Counted from the stretch's first letter, positions 27,194-36,461 are shown. The stretch is DNA of 64,000 nt from Anaerobaca sp035448545 (GCA_035448545.1 DAOTJE010000011.1:62001-126000), one strand, 5' to 3'. A program made the numbers and translations. Notes: a model not told the origin generated them from the sequence alone.

Positions 27194-28145
27194 GGCGACT
27201 CTCTTTCTTGCCGCCAGCCTCATCGCGGGGCTTCTCTTGTGTCCGGCCTTTGTTCACCTCCGCCCGGATTCGCTGCAGCTCGGCACCCGACAGCGACGCG
27301 AGAACATCGTCGGGAATGTCGAGGTCACGGCGCAGCGCATCAATCGTGGGACACGGGCCGCCCGGCACAGATTCCTTCCCGTCCGTCGAGAACCGCTTCT
27401 GTCCGGGCGCGCGCCGGCGAATCTTGTCGTATACGTCGCCCTGGAGCAGACGGCCCAAGTCGCGAGGCGATTCGCTCTGCGCGCGGGACGGCGGCGTCAC
27501 GTCGTCGCCATTGATAGGAGACTCGCCATACTTGGGAAAGATGATCGCCGAAGCCGGACACATCCGCGCGCACGCAGGACAATTCGTCTTGCAGCCTGCC
27601 GGGTTCTGGACTTCCACGCGACCTTCGTCCGACAGCCCGTACACCCCGAAGAGACAGAAGTTCATGCACTGCTTGCAGTTTCTGCATCGGTCGTAGTCGA
27701 TCACCGGAAACCACGGCACCCAATCCGATGGATGATTCTCGCTTGGTGATGGATGATTGGAGGCGAAAGGGGTGGACTTCTCTTCAATCCTCCCTGATCC
27801 GGCACCCTTCATCAATTCCCGAGCGATCTCTTCGGGTGACTGGGTTCGCATGTTAAACAGGCGCGTTCGCCCGAGATTTAATGGCACGCCGGCGGCGTCA
27901 AACAGCCATCGGACCGCACGCGGAAAACACGCAACGATCGACAGCGGATCGGCCTGGGCCCAGTGCCGCAGTCTCGGATGGCGGTTAGCCGCCATGCCGC
28001 ACAGATCGGCCACAGCCTCCACAACGATGCCGGCGTCGCGCAGGGAGCCGAAAACCTGTTCCTTGACAGCGGCGGGGATCGTCTCGTAATGGGCGCAGCT
28101 ACAGAACACCACATGCGGCCGCTTCTCGGTTTGCCCTTTTGTCAT
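27186..28145 (-). CDS. two-cluster 4Fe-4S ferredoxin-like protein
   Basis: 319 aa, first gene of the isoprenoid block. Two cysteine sets lie in the middle: C154, C157, C160, C164 (CRNCKQCMNFC) and C185, C189, C192, C196 (CKTNCPACARMC). The N-terminal 100 residues (VVFCSCAHYETI, DLCGMAA, IVACFPRAVRWLF) recall the small cysteine domains of heterodisulfide-reductase-like proteins. It probably delivers electrons to the radical SAM enzyme or the DUF116 domain that follow. The C-terminus (from about 230) is charged and low in structure. Start ATG 28145 lacks a strong ribosome-binding site. Confidence 0.78.
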   Translation of the reverse strand: MTKGQTEKRPHVVFCSCAHYETIPAAVKEQVFGSLRDAGIVVEAVADLCGMAANRHPRLRHWAQADPLSIVACFPRAVRWLFDAAGVPLNLGRTRLFNMRTQSPEEIARELMKGAGSGRIEEKSTPFASNHPSPSENHPSDWVPWFPVIDYDRCRNCKQCMNFCLFGVYGLSDEGRVEVQNPAGCKTNCPACARMCPASAIIFPKYGESPINGDDVTPPSRAQSESPRDLGRLLQGDVYDKIRRRAPGQKRFSTDGKESVPGGPCPTIDALRRDLDIPDDVLASLSGAELQRIRAEVNKGRTQEKPRDEAGGKKESRHA

Positions 28146-28186
28146 GGGATTACTGCCCTGCCTTGCCGTCCAATGCCCTGCGCCGG

Positions 28187-28214
28187 GTAGAGGCGAACAA
28201 TAATTGGCCCCTAC
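28187..28214. repeat. dispersed hairpin repeat, divergent copy
   Basis: GTAGAGGCGAA and TTGGCCCCTAC form imperfect arms around CAATAA. It belongs to the same family as the copies at 20026, 44264 and 48787. Confidence 0.5.
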
Positions 28215-28263
28215 GGGCGGGGCATGCCTCGCCCACCGGCCGCGTGGTACGCTGTAACGCCCG

Positions 28264-28269
28264 ATTATA
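28264..28269 (-). promoter_or_regulatory. candidate -10 box for the isoprenoid operon
   Basis: A perfect TATAAT on the minus strand lies about 120 nt upstream of the ferredoxin start, but the hexamer 17 nt further up is a poor -35. It is the best promoter-like element in this gap. Confidence 0.3.
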
Positions 28270-28365
28270 CCCCATGCCGGCCTGTGTAGTTCGCTCATAC
28301 CGGCCGATTTCGGATTGCCGATTTCGGAAGGCGGATTCGCCGCCAGAAGCCAATCCCCTCTGAAA

Positions 28366-28439
28366 GGCAAAAATCAAAATGGCGGAATCCACCTCTGGCG
28401 GAAGACTTCCTCCATTTTGCACTTTGATGTTTGATCTTT
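28366..28439. repeat. 74-bp dispersed repeat, copy 1
   Basis: Runs from GGCAAAAATCAAAATGGCGG to TGATGTTTGATCTTT. By hand about 65 of 74 positions match copy 2 at 46028-46101. The ends are roughly inverted (AATCAAAAT versus ATTTTGC...TTTGATGTTT) and the middle holds a GGCGGAATCC hairpin. Confidence 0.75.
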
Positions 28440-28471
28440 GCGTTGGGCCGCGTAGGGCCCGCCCGCTTGCG

Positions 28472-29707
28472 CTATGATCCGGAGCGGACATCGTAAACCA
28501 GCAGCACATCACCGTGGCGGACATACAGTCTGCCGTTGGCGATGGTCGGATGGGCCCAGTGCTCATTGGTCCCGGCCGAGATCGTGAACTGCCCGACCGG
28601 CTTGTACCCGTCCGGGCTCGGCTGCACCAGAATCATCGTCCCATCCTGGGTGTAAACATAGAGCCTGCCGTCCGCAGCCACAACCACGCCCATTCTCGTG
28701 GCCGGAGCGTTCCACCTCACCTGGCCGGTCTTCCAGTCCAGGCAAACGAGACCCCGGTTGCCGCTCTGGGCGGTCCCATAGATGCAGCCATCGAGCAGCA
28801 CCGTCCCCTGCATCTGGCAATCCAGCGTCTTGTCCGTCCACTTGACGGCCGCGTCCACCTCGGCCAACGACAGCATCGCACCGCCTGTGCCCATCCCCGA
28901 TGCAACGTAGACCATTCCGTCGGCGTAAAGTGGCGGATTGGGCTGAACCCCGGCGCGGTGCTGGTATTCGTGCTGCCAGACGACCTCGCCCGAGCCGGCA
29001 TCGACAGCGACGACACCGTTCGCCAACATCGTGAGGACCAGTTTGCGGCCATTGTGACTGACCAGCCTGGCGGAACAGTATCCCGACGGCTGACCAAGCC
29101 CTTTGGTCTGCCAGATCGTCTCGCCTGTCTCCCAGTCCAAAGCCACCAGCGACGCGTCGGGGCCGCCCGGCGTGCAAATGACCTTGCGTCCATCGACCAG
29201 CACGCACTCGGCAAAGCCAAACCTCGCCTTCTCCGCGCCGAACCGCTCCAGCAGATCGACGGTCTTGAGCACCTGTCCCTTGTTAGCGTCGAAGATGACC
29301 AGTCTGGTAAAGCCGGTCATCACGAAGACCCGGTCGCCGTCCACCGTCGGCGTGCCGCGAGTTCCCGTCGGAGCAGGGCCCTCCTTGACGAATTCCGGGC
29401 CATAGGCTACCTTCCACTTCCGGGAGCCATCCTCCCCGAAAGCGAACAGAATCCCCTGGTTCTGGCTATCCATACCGGTTACGTAGACCGTCCCGTCGGC
29501 AACGACCGCCGAAGAGTACCCCGGGCCAAGCCCATCCACCGACCAGGCCAGCTTCGGCCCGCCCTGGGGCCATTGCTTGAGCAAACCCGTCTCCGGGAAC
29601 ACCCCATCGCCCTGCGGTCCGCGAAACCGCGGGCAATCCACCGCCCGAGACGCTACGGCCAGGCTCAAGGCCCCGATGAGCATTCCAACAACCATCGTCC
29701 TATTCAT
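28472..29707 (-). CDS. exported PQQ-like beta-propeller protein (paralogue 3 of 3)
   Basis: 411 aa with a signal peptide (MVVGMLIGALSLAVASRA). The mature part starts CPRFRGPQGDGVFPETGLL and consists of propeller blades with tryptophan-docking repeats such as ALDWETGETIWQTKG, AVDAGSGEVVWQHEYQ and CLDWKTGQVRWNAPA. The family (PQQ-like/BamB-like) includes scaffold proteins as well as quinoprotein dehydrogenases; no catalytic dehydrogenase residues are recognisable, so a binding or sensing role is more likely. AAAGGAGG precedes the start. It is the last of three tandem paralogues after the kinase gene, about 170 nt from the previous one. Confidence 0.85.
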   Translation of the reverse strand: MNRTMVVGMLIGALSLAVASRAVDCPRFRGPQGDGVFPETGLLKQWPQGGPKLAWSVDGLGPGYSSAVVADGTVYVTGMDSQNQGILFAFGEDGSRKWKVAYGPEFVKEGPAPTGTRGTPTVDGDRVFVMTGFTRLVIFDANKGQVLKTVDLLERFGAEKARFGFAECVLVDGRKVICTPGGPDASLVALDWETGETIWQTKGLGQPSGYCSARLVSHNGRKLVLTMLANGVVAVDAGSGEVVWQHEYQHRAGVQPNPPLYADGMVYVASGMGTGGAMLSLAEVDAAVKWTDKTLDCQMQGTVLLDGCIYGTAQSGNRGLVCLDWKTGQVRWNAPATRMGVVVAADGRLYVYTQDGTMILVQPSPDGYKPVGQFTISAGTNEHWAHPTIANGRLYVRHGDVLLVYDVRSGS

Positions 29708-29877
29708 GATCTGCCTCCTTTCTTCCCGGCAAGTATATCATCCTCGCCGGTCCCCAAACAACTTCCTGCCCATTGACGCAAGAATTGCGCCGACGCGGCC
29801 GTTTCGAATACAGCGATCGGAAACACGGCCGCGCCGGCAACACCTTGTGGAGGCAAATTCACATAACCGACGAGGCT

Positions 29878-31233
29878 TCACTTCGCCTTGACGTCGTAGC
29901 AGAACAGCACATCCTGATCGCGCACATACAGTTTTCCGTTGGCGATGACCGGGTGAGACCAAGCTGGCAGGCGGGTGCGGTCGGGCTGTTCGAAACGCCC
30001 TCGCTCGACGTATTGTGTCGGGTTCGGCTCGATCAGGCACATGGTGCCGTCCTCCATTCGGTAGTAGAGCAGGCCGTCGGCCAGAGCCAGCGAACCTTTC
30101 GCGCGACGACCCACGGCGGCTCGCTGGTCCCACAGAACCTCGCCTGTCTGGAAGTCGAGACACACAAGGGCGCCGCCCTCATTGCCGCCGCTGGCGCCAT
30201 AGAGGTAACCATCATGAAGAATCATGCCGCCGTGGTGGTTCTGCATGTCGGTAGTGGCATAGACTTCCTCGGCCTTCACCGCGCCGTCCCCATCCTTGCT
30301 CAGCTTGACCAATCCTGCGCCTGCGCCATAGGCCGAGGAGGCGAAGACCATGCCATCATGAAATATCGCTGTCGTACAGTTGATCCCCATGCGGTTGGCA
30401 GGCTTGTCATAACGCCACAGGAACTTGCCGTCGGATGCCGCGACCGCGACGAGTGTATTGGCGGTTAGCTGCACATACTGGCGTTGTCCATCGAAATCGA
30501 TGGCGATGGCCGAGGCGTAGGCTGCTCCAGCACCGCCACCGAAACCGCCTCGACGACCCCCGGGGCCGCCTCGACCGCCACCAGAGCCCCCTGGTGTTTC
30601 AGATTCACTGACCGGGTTGTCGGGCAGCTTGGCCTTCCAGATCGTCTCGCCGGTCAGCTTGTTCAGAGCCACCAGCATCGCATCCGCCCCACCGGGGGTG
30701 ACGATGACCTTGTCGCCATCAACCAGCGGCGATTCGCGGTAGCTCCACATCGGTACGCGCCCGCCGAAATCCTCTGTCAGGCTGCGCCGCCAGACGATCC
30801 TACCGTCTGCGACCTGGAGACAAACAACATTGCCCGCCAGCCCCTCGACATAAAGCCGTTCGCCATCGACCGTCGGCGTGCATCCCGGTCCCTCCTTCCC
30901 CTGTGAGGCCCGCTGCTGAAAAGCCGGCCCCAGGGGCGTTACCCAGATTTCACTGCCGTCCTTCTCGGACAGGGCCCAGACGACCTCTTCGTCGCCGCGA
31001 TTGCTCATGAGGAAGATCCGCCCGGCGGCAATGGCCGGACCGCCGTCACCCCCGCCGAGTCTGTCAATCCTCCAGGCAAGTGGGGGACCACCCTGGGGCC
31101 ACTGCTTGAGGAGGCCCGTGTCCCCGGACTTGCCGTCGCGATTGGGCCCCTGCCATTGCGGCCAATCGGCGGCCGGACTGCTGCCGGCGACTGCCATCAG
31201 GACTATCGCTGTTACAATCACTCTAATCTTCAT
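29878..31233 (-). CDS. exported PQQ-like beta-propeller protein (paralogue 2 of 3)
   Basis: 451 aa with a signal peptide (VIVTAIVLMAVAGSSPAADW). Starts WPQWQGPNRDGKSGDTGLLK, like its two neighbours, and has the same blade repeats (ALNKLTGETIWKAKLP, CLDFQTGEVLWDQRA). A glycine-rich insertion lies near residues 215-235 (GGSGGGRGGPGGRRGGFGGG), probably a flexible loop between blades. No enzymatic motif is recognised. AGGAG lies 6 nt before the start. The copies differ enough to show the duplication is old. Confidence 0.85.
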   Translation of the reverse strand: MKIRVIVTAIVLMAVAGSSPAADWPQWQGPNRDGKSGDTGLLKQWPQGGPPLAWRIDRLGGGDGGPAIAAGRIFLMSNRGDEEVVWALSEKDGSEIWVTPLGPAFQQRASQGKEGPGCTPTVDGERLYVEGLAGNVVCLQVADGRIVWRRSLTEDFGGRVPMWSYRESPLVDGDKVIVTPGGADAMLVALNKLTGETIWKAKLPDNPVSESETPGGSGGGRGGPGGRRGGFGGGAGAAYASAIAIDFDGQRQYVQLTANTLVAVAASDGKFLWRYDKPANRMGINCTTAIFHDGMVFASSAYGAGAGLVKLSKDGDGAVKAEEVYATTDMQNHHGGMILHDGYLYGASGGNEGGALVCLDFQTGEVLWDQRAAVGRRAKGSLALADGLLYYRMEDGTMCLIEPNPTQYVERGRFEQPDRTRLPAWSHPVIANGKLYVRDQDVLFCYDVKAK

Positions 31234-31274
31234 TACCTACTCCTGTAATTGACTAATGTGGACATTCTCGGGGA

Positions 31275-32609
31275 TCATTGAGCGACTTTAACACACTTCA
31301 GCCGACTCTGGTCTCGTACAAGAAGCCTGCCATCCGAAAGTGCCAACGGTGCCCAGTTCTGAGTGGAACCTCCAACTCTCGCAGCCAAGGGATCGTTTTC
31401 TGATCCTGTTCCTCCTTCTCCAAGCACCTCCGCTGATGCCAGTGCCTTGAATCCGGAGGGATCCGGCTCTATCAGGTACAAGGTCTTCCTGCCGTCCGTA
31501 GCCAGAATCAGGCCGTCAACCAGAATCATGCTGCCCTTATTGAAATCAGGTGAACGTCTTGTGCTCCACTTGATCTGCCCGTCCATGCCCATGCACACCA
31601 GGCCGTCACGCCGGCTATTGGTTCCATACTGAGCATAGAAGTGACCGTTATGCAGTATCGGCGGCTTTGTCTGATCGCCAAATTCTTCGGTAGTGAACAG
31701 CTCGGTCGTGCCGTAGCTGCCGTCTGTCTTCTTTTCGACCTTGATCATTGTGGCGCCGAGTTCATATCCACCGACGACCAGCACTCTATTCTCGCCGGCA
31801 TCAACAGCACTCGGCACCGAAATGTGACATCGCCACTTGTCATATTTCCAGAGCATCTTCCCCGTGAACGGCTCTATCCCAACAACACTGCCCAGAGTTT
31901 GCGGCAATTCACGATGTCCAATGGGATTCGTCGATGAAATGACCATCACAACATGGTCTTCTCCGTGTATCTTCACCACTGAAGGACTGGCATATGATTC
32001 ATTGCCGAGATTGGGCGTTTTCCATCTCACATCACCCGTGAGCTTGTCATAAGCCACCACACCGGCATCGGGGGCTTGAGATGCAAGAACAAGCAAATCG
32101 CCGTAGATCAAAGGACACTGCGTAATGGCCCATATCGGAATTCTGTCGCCGCCGAAATCCTTCCACACGTTCTTATTCCAGACGGGCTTATGTGAGTTCG
32201 TGTCTATGCAGTAGAGATCGCCATAGGGACCACAGGAATAGACATGACTGCCGTCCACGATCGGCACACTGCGCGAGCCGGGAAACATGACACGTCCGGG
32301 AGCGTCGTAGGCGAAATTCCAGAGTTCCTTGCCGGTGGCGAGATCCCAACACCGCAGGTTATCACCTACTTTGTCATCCCTGTCGAGCAGGTAGACCCTG
32401 CCGTCTTTGACAACAGGGCCGCCATAACCTATACCAACAGCGACGGTCCACAGAACCTCCGGCCCCTTCTCGGGCCAGGAGCGCAGGAGTCCTCTTTCCG
32501 GGGACGTTGAATTTCTGGCCGGCCCAAGATATTGCGGCCAATCGGCGGCCAGACTGCTGCCCGCGACTACCATCAGGACTACTGCCACAAGAGCCGTTCT
32601 CGTCTTCAT
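31275..32609 (-). CDS. exported PQQ-like beta-propeller protein (paralogue 1 of 3)
   Basis: 444 aa with a signal peptide (TALVAVVLMVVAGSSLAADW), nearly identical there to paralogue 2. Blades include DLATGKELWNFAYDA, YDKLTGDVRWKTPN and GIEPFTGKMLWKYDK. Function as for the other two: periplasmic propeller of unknown ligand. The ATG overlaps the kinase stop codon (ATGA), so kinase and propeller are translated as a coupled pair; AAAGGAG lies inside the kinase 3' end. This ties the propeller family to the kinase signalling unit. Confidence 0.85.
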   Translation of the reverse strand: MKTRTALVAVVLMVVAGSSLAADWPQYLGPARNSTSPERGLLRSWPEKGPEVLWTVAVGIGYGGPVVKDGRVYLLDRDDKVGDNLRCWDLATGKELWNFAYDAPGRVMFPGSRSVPIVDGSHVYSCGPYGDLYCIDTNSHKPVWNKNVWKDFGGDRIPIWAITQCPLIYGDLLVLASQAPDAGVVAYDKLTGDVRWKTPNLGNESYASPSVVKIHGEDHVVMVISSTNPIGHRELPQTLGSVVGIEPFTGKMLWKYDKWRCHISVPSAVDAGENRVLVVGGYELGATMIKVEKKTDGSYGTTELFTTEEFGDQTKPPILHNGHFYAQYGTNSRRDGLVCMGMDGQIKWSTRRSPDFNKGSMILVDGLILATDGRKTLYLIEPDPSGFKALASAEVLGEGGTGSENDPLAARVGGSTQNWAPLALSDGRLLVRDQSRLKCVKVAQ

Positions 32610-35600
32610 TTCTGCGCTCCTTTCATCGGGACGCCGTCTTCAACCACATCGGCGATCCAAATCTCGTGATGCCACGACCCAAACCCACGCTCGATGACCA
32701 TGCGGCTCATGTCGGGAGCCGACCAGGCGCACCAGGCGAAAGAACCGTCGACGATCTTGGTTGCCTCTTTCGTGTCCATGTCATAAATCCAGAGCCCTCC
32801 CTGCCAATAGCATCCGATGGCCAGTCGCTTGCCATTCGCCGACCAGGAAATGAACGACAGTGCGTTTCCACCGAGCCCCGACCAGGACGCCGCCTCCGAT
32901 CCGTCGGCCAAATCCACGATCTTCAATGTTCCGGTCCTTTTCTCGGTGAATGCGATGAATTTCTCATCCGGTGACACCACGGGAAACTGGGTGTCGCATG
33001 CGAACACCTCCTTCGGATTCGGGTTGTTCGGATCTGTCGACATGGAACACACCATCTTATCCAGACGGCTGTGGTAGTAGAGTCGCTTGCTATCGCCGGA
33101 CCAGTTCGGCCAGCCGCCCTTGGCCAGAAACCGCGGGCGCTCCGTGCCGTCGGCTCGGATGATCCAGACCTCTTCCTGTTCCCACGACTGAGGTTTCTCC
33201 TCGTCCGGCAACGTCAAGTCCTGCATGGACAGAAACTGCCGGTCGCGAACGTAGAGAATATACTGCCCGTCGGGAGACCACGCGGGGTCTTTGCCGGGCA
33301 CGGTCAAAAGCCGGGTCTTGCCCGTGCCCAAGTGAAGAATCTCAATGCCGCTGGCGCCCAGCACGCCTCGGCTGTAGGCCAACTGGGCGCCGTCTGGTGA
33401 GAAGCTCGGATGGAAACCCTCAGGCACCACGCGTCTGGCCCGCTCGGCAAGCTGATGGTATTGCCTGGCTGCCTCGCGCATGGTCTCAAAGGCCTTCCCC
33501 ACCGGCGGCTTGTCCTGCGGGTGCCACGACCCTATCGACCACAGGTTGTCGGAAACGTACTTGGCCGCCAGACTGTTAAGATGCATCGGGCTCATCAGGC
33601 CGGATTTGAGGATATTGTCGTATTCGGCCTGGGCCTTCTCGTAACGCCCCATCGCCAGCCACACACAAAACAGGTCAAAACGATATGCCGGGTCATGGGG
33701 CTGTAGTTCCAGACAGGTCTGAACGTCGGCAAGAGCTTCGTCGTATTTCCCCATCCGCATGAGAGTCCGGTGGCGCTGATTGCGGAGGTCTGCCAGACGG
33801 CTGTCGTGCGCCGGGGTCAGATCTATCGCGCGGTCGTGGTCGGCAACAGCTTTGCTGAGCAGTTCGCCGTCGTTCTGAGTCAGCGCCAGTTCGCGCCGTG
33901 CGATGGCGCGCAGCGAATAACCCACCGGATTCTTCGGCTGACTGCCGATCATAACGGATGCCTCGGTTTCCATGTCGTGGTATTCGCCGCGTGCGAAACA
34001 AGTCAGGGCGCGGGCCCGATGGGCATCGTAATTCGCCGGGTCCAGTTGCAGCGCCTCTTCCAGCCATCGGACAGTCCCCTCGACCGTCTGCGCCACGACG
34101 GCACGCAGCAAGTAGGCTTGGGCCGTTCTCGGCAACAGTTGTTCCCCATGCTGAAGGTGAACCTCAGCCTTGTCCTTCATGTGAGGATTACGGGCGGCCG
34201 ACTCCAGGTAGATCCGCGCCAGGAGAAAATGAGCGTTGGCGGCGATTTCAGACCGTTCGTTCAGCAACTTGTACAACTGCTCGACGCTGGCGTCAGGACT
34301 CTGCAGTTCGAGCAGGATGCGCGCATGCAGAAGCCCGGCTTCCGGGCCGACGAACGGGCTGAAAAGGACGGATTTGACTTCGGCCAGCGCCCGCTCGTAG
34401 TCGCCGCTGGTGACCAGATCCTCGACCAAAGCAATAGTCCGCAGATGGTCGCTCCGCGTCCGCTCGGTCCGGAAGCGGATATACGCGCCGCCGACAAGCA
34501 GCAGCCCGATGACAATAACAGCCGCAGCCGACCACGTTACGAGCTTCGTACGATTCCTCCGCAGGAACTTCTGTACGCGGTAGAGCATACCGGGCGAGGA
34601 CGCCATGATCGGCTCGTTCCGCAGGTGCCGTTCAACATCTTCGGCCAGAGAGTGCACGGTCTCGTAGCGACGGGTCCTGTCCTTCTCGAGGGTCTTCATC
34701 ACGATCCAGTCCAGATCACCGCGCATCAGTCTTCCTAAAGATTCCGGCGCCACCCTGCGATGCTTGGCGATGTCGATGAGAGCCTCTCCAAGAGTGCTGA
34801 CCTTGGTCGACGGGCGCGTCGGTTCCTCCTCCCGTATGATCCGCTGCATCTCCCCGTAGCCCTTGCTCAGCAGGTACTGCGAATCGAATGGTGTTTTGCC
34901 CGTGAGCAGTTCGTAGAGAAGCACGCCCAGCGAGAAGACATCCGTCCTCGTGTCGACATCCAGGCCGCTCATCTCGGCCTGCTCCGGGCTCATATACTCC
35001 GGCGTGCCGATCATCTGAGAGTAGCGAGTGAAGATGGTCTTCTCGGTCAGTCGCTGATTCAGGGCCTTGGCAATCCCGAAGTCAATCACCTTGGGGACCG
35101 GCTTGCCGTCATACAGCGTAACCAACACGTTGGAGGGCTTGATATCCCGGTGAATGATCCCGCGCTGATGGGCATGCTGGACAGCATGGCAGACGGACAC
35201 GAACAACTCCAGACGTTCCCGTGTCGTTAAGTTGTTTGCGTCGCAAAACTTGGTGATGGGCAGCCCGCGGACAAGCTCCATTACGAAGTAGGGCCGACCC
35301 GTCTCGGTTGCCCCCGCGTCCAAGACCGTGGCGATGTTCGGGTGGTCCATCAGAGCCAGAGCCTGACGTTCCGCCTCGAAGCGGGCGATGACCTGCTTGG
35401 TATCCATCCCCAGCTTGATGATCTTCAGGGCAACGCGGCGGCAGATAGGGTGCCGCTGTTCGGCCATGTAGACGGTCGCCATGCCTCCTTCCCCGATCTT
35501 CTCCAGGAGCTTATAGCGACCAATCTCCATGCCCGTCATGTCCGCGATCATAGAGGTAGCGTCTCGGGTGTCGTTGGGGTCTCTGTCCGGCAGGTCCATG

Positions 35601-35761
35601 AACCCCCCGGCTTCGCTGTCCCACCTGAGCAAGGTCTCGACTTGTGCCCGCAGTTCCTCGTCTCCGGCGCAGGCCTCATCCAAATAGGCAGCCCGCTTCT
35701 CGGGGTCCTTCAACTCCAAGGCTTGATGGAATAGTTCTTCTGTCTTTCGTTCTGGCGTCAT
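32606..35761 (-). CDS. receptor-like Ser/Thr protein kinase with TPR and TolB-like propeller domains
   Basis: 1051 aa. The kinase domain spans about 83-380: glycine loop GEGGMATVY, Lys113 in VALKII, catalytic Asp206 in HRDIKPSN, Asp228 in DFGIAK and the activation segment GTPEYMSPEQ. A membrane helix follows at about 407-428. Then come TPR-like repeats (about 440-770) and a TolB/WD-like propeller (about 780-1030; WSPDGQYILYVRD, SWSANGKRLAIG). This is the layout of planctomycete kinases whose outer domain senses the envelope and whose inner kinase phosphorylates cytoplasmic targets. It lies downstream of the ECF sigma gene (about 127 nt gap) and overlaps the first propeller gene. Kinase function is secure; signal and substrates are unknown. 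Confidence 0.92.
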   Translation of the reverse strand: MTPERKTEELFHQALELKDPEKRAAYLDEACAGDEELRAQVETLLRWDSEAGGFMDLPDRDPNDTRDATSMIADMTGMEIGRYKLLEKIGEGGMATVYMAEQRHPICRRVALKIIKLGMDTKQVIARFEAERQALALMDHPNIATVLDAGATETGRPYFVMELVRGLPITKFCDANNLTTRERLELFVSVCHAVQHAHQRGIIHRDIKPSNVLVTLYDGKPVPKVIDFGIAKALNQRLTEKTIFTRYSQMIGTPEYMSPEQAEMSGLDVDTRTDVFSLGVLLYELLTGKTPFDSQYLLSKGYGEMQRIIREEEPTRPSTKVSTLGEALIDIAKHRRVAPESLGRLMRGDLDWIVMKTLEKDRTRRYETVHSLAEDVERHLRNEPIMASSPGMLYRVQKFLRRNRTKLVTWSAAAVIVIGLLLVGGAYIRFRTERTRSDHLRTIALVEDLVTSGDYERALAEVKSVLFSPFVGPEAGLLHARILLELQSPDASVEQLYKLLNERSEIAANAHFLLARIYLESAARNPHMKDKAEVHLQHGEQLLPRTAQAYLLRAVVAQTVEGTVRWLEEALQLDPANYDAHRARALTCFARGEYHDMETEASVMIGSQPKNPVGYSLRAIARRELALTQNDGELLSKAVADHDRAIDLTPAHDSRLADLRNQRHRTLMRMGKYDEALADVQTCLELQPHDPAYRFDLFCVWLAMGRYEKAQAEYDNILKSGLMSPMHLNSLAAKYVSDNLWSIGSWHPQDKPPVGKAFETMREAARQYHQLAERARRVVPEGFHPSFSPDGAQLAYSRGVLGASGIEILHLGTGKTRLLTVPGKDPAWSPDGQYILYVRDRQFLSMQDLTLPDEEKPQSWEQEEVWIIRADGTERPRFLAKGGWPNWSGDSKRLYYHSRLDKMVCSMSTDPNNPNPKEVFACDTQFPVVSPDEKFIAFTEKRTGTLKIVDLADGSEAASWSGLGGNALSFISWSANGKRLAIGCYWQGGLWIYDMDTKEATKIVDGSFAWCAWSAPDMSRMVIERGFGSWHHEIWIADVVEDGVPMKGAQK

Positions 35762-35888
35762 GACGGAAGATTCTCACCGGTTCCTGTCGCAGCCACAGTC
35801 CGGCATCTTGTCCTTTCTACAGGATGTGCGCAGATTGGCCGCCGGTTCGATCACGATTTTACGAGAAAGATGAAAAAAATGTGCGGGA

Positions 35889-36461
35889 TCAATCCGCCGA
35901 GCAGATTCGGCCGTAAAGCCAGGCCCGTGCGTAGTTCCAGTGCCGTCTCGCCGTGGCGGGGGAGATATCCAGAAGCTCAGCGGCCTGCTCGAAGCTCAGC
36001 CCGGCAAAAAAACGCAGTTTGACCAATTCGGCCTTGGTCGGATCGGCCTGGGAGAGCTTTGTGAGGGCTTCGTCCATGGCGATCAGGTCGTCGGGGGATT
36101 CCTCCGCCATCACGTCTGCGCTCGCAAAATCGACGCGATGGCGATCTCCACCCCGTTTCTTGCTTCTCTTCTTGCGAGCGCGCTCAACCAGGATGCGACG
36201 CATGGCCTCTGCCGCCGCACCGAAAAAGTAGGTACGGTTCTGCCAGCCGCCATAGTCTGAACCCACGAGCCGCAGATATGCTTCATGAACCAGCGCCGTC
36301 GCCTGGAGCGTTTGCCCGGGAGATTCGCGCGACAGCTTCTGGGATGCCAGAAGACGGAGTTCGTCGTAGACCAGGGGTAGCAGTTCATCCAACGCCCTGG
36401 GCTCGCCGCGCTCTACGGCGTGCAGGATGCGCGTAACGTCATTTCTGGACTCGGCTGGCAT
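35889..36461 (-). CDS. ECF-type RNA polymerase sigma factor (TIGR02999 family)
   Basis: 190 aa. Region 2 is seen in LQATALVHEAYLRLVG and NRTYFFGAAAEAMRRILVERARKK; region 4 in LRFFAGLSFEQAAELLDISPATARRHWNYARAWL. The pattern matches the TIGR02999 family, common in planctomycetes and acidobacteria. No anti-sigma gene is adjacent; the neighbouring Ser/Thr kinase is the likely controller, as proposed for kinase-linked ECF groups. The start at 36461 (MPAESRND) is chosen by family length; an upstream ATG would add 16 atypical residues. Confidence 0.9.
   Translation of the reverse strand: MPAESRNDVTRILHAVERGEPRALDELLPLVYDELRLLASQKLSRESPGQTLQATALVHEAYLRLVGSDYGGWQNRTYFFGAAAEAMRRILVERARKKRSKKRGGDRHRVDFASADVMAEESPDDLIAMDEALTKLSQADPTKAELVKLRFFAGLSFEQAAELLDISPATARRHWNYARAWLYGRICSAD

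Larger units (their letters stand above)
28146..28471. other. intergenic region carrying two dispersed repeats
   Basis: 326 nt without a gene. It holds a hairpin repeat at 28187-28214, a GC-rich hairpin around GGGCGGGGCATGCCTCGCCC at about 28215-28234 that may terminate transcription, the TATAAT box, and a 74-bp repeat at 28366-28439. Confidence 0.6.

Noticed and set aside
28472..32609. Quinoprotein alcohol dehydrogenase for the PQQ-propeller proteins
   Set aside because: Only the propeller repeats are recognisable; the catalytic residues and the larger size of the dehydrogenases are absent.
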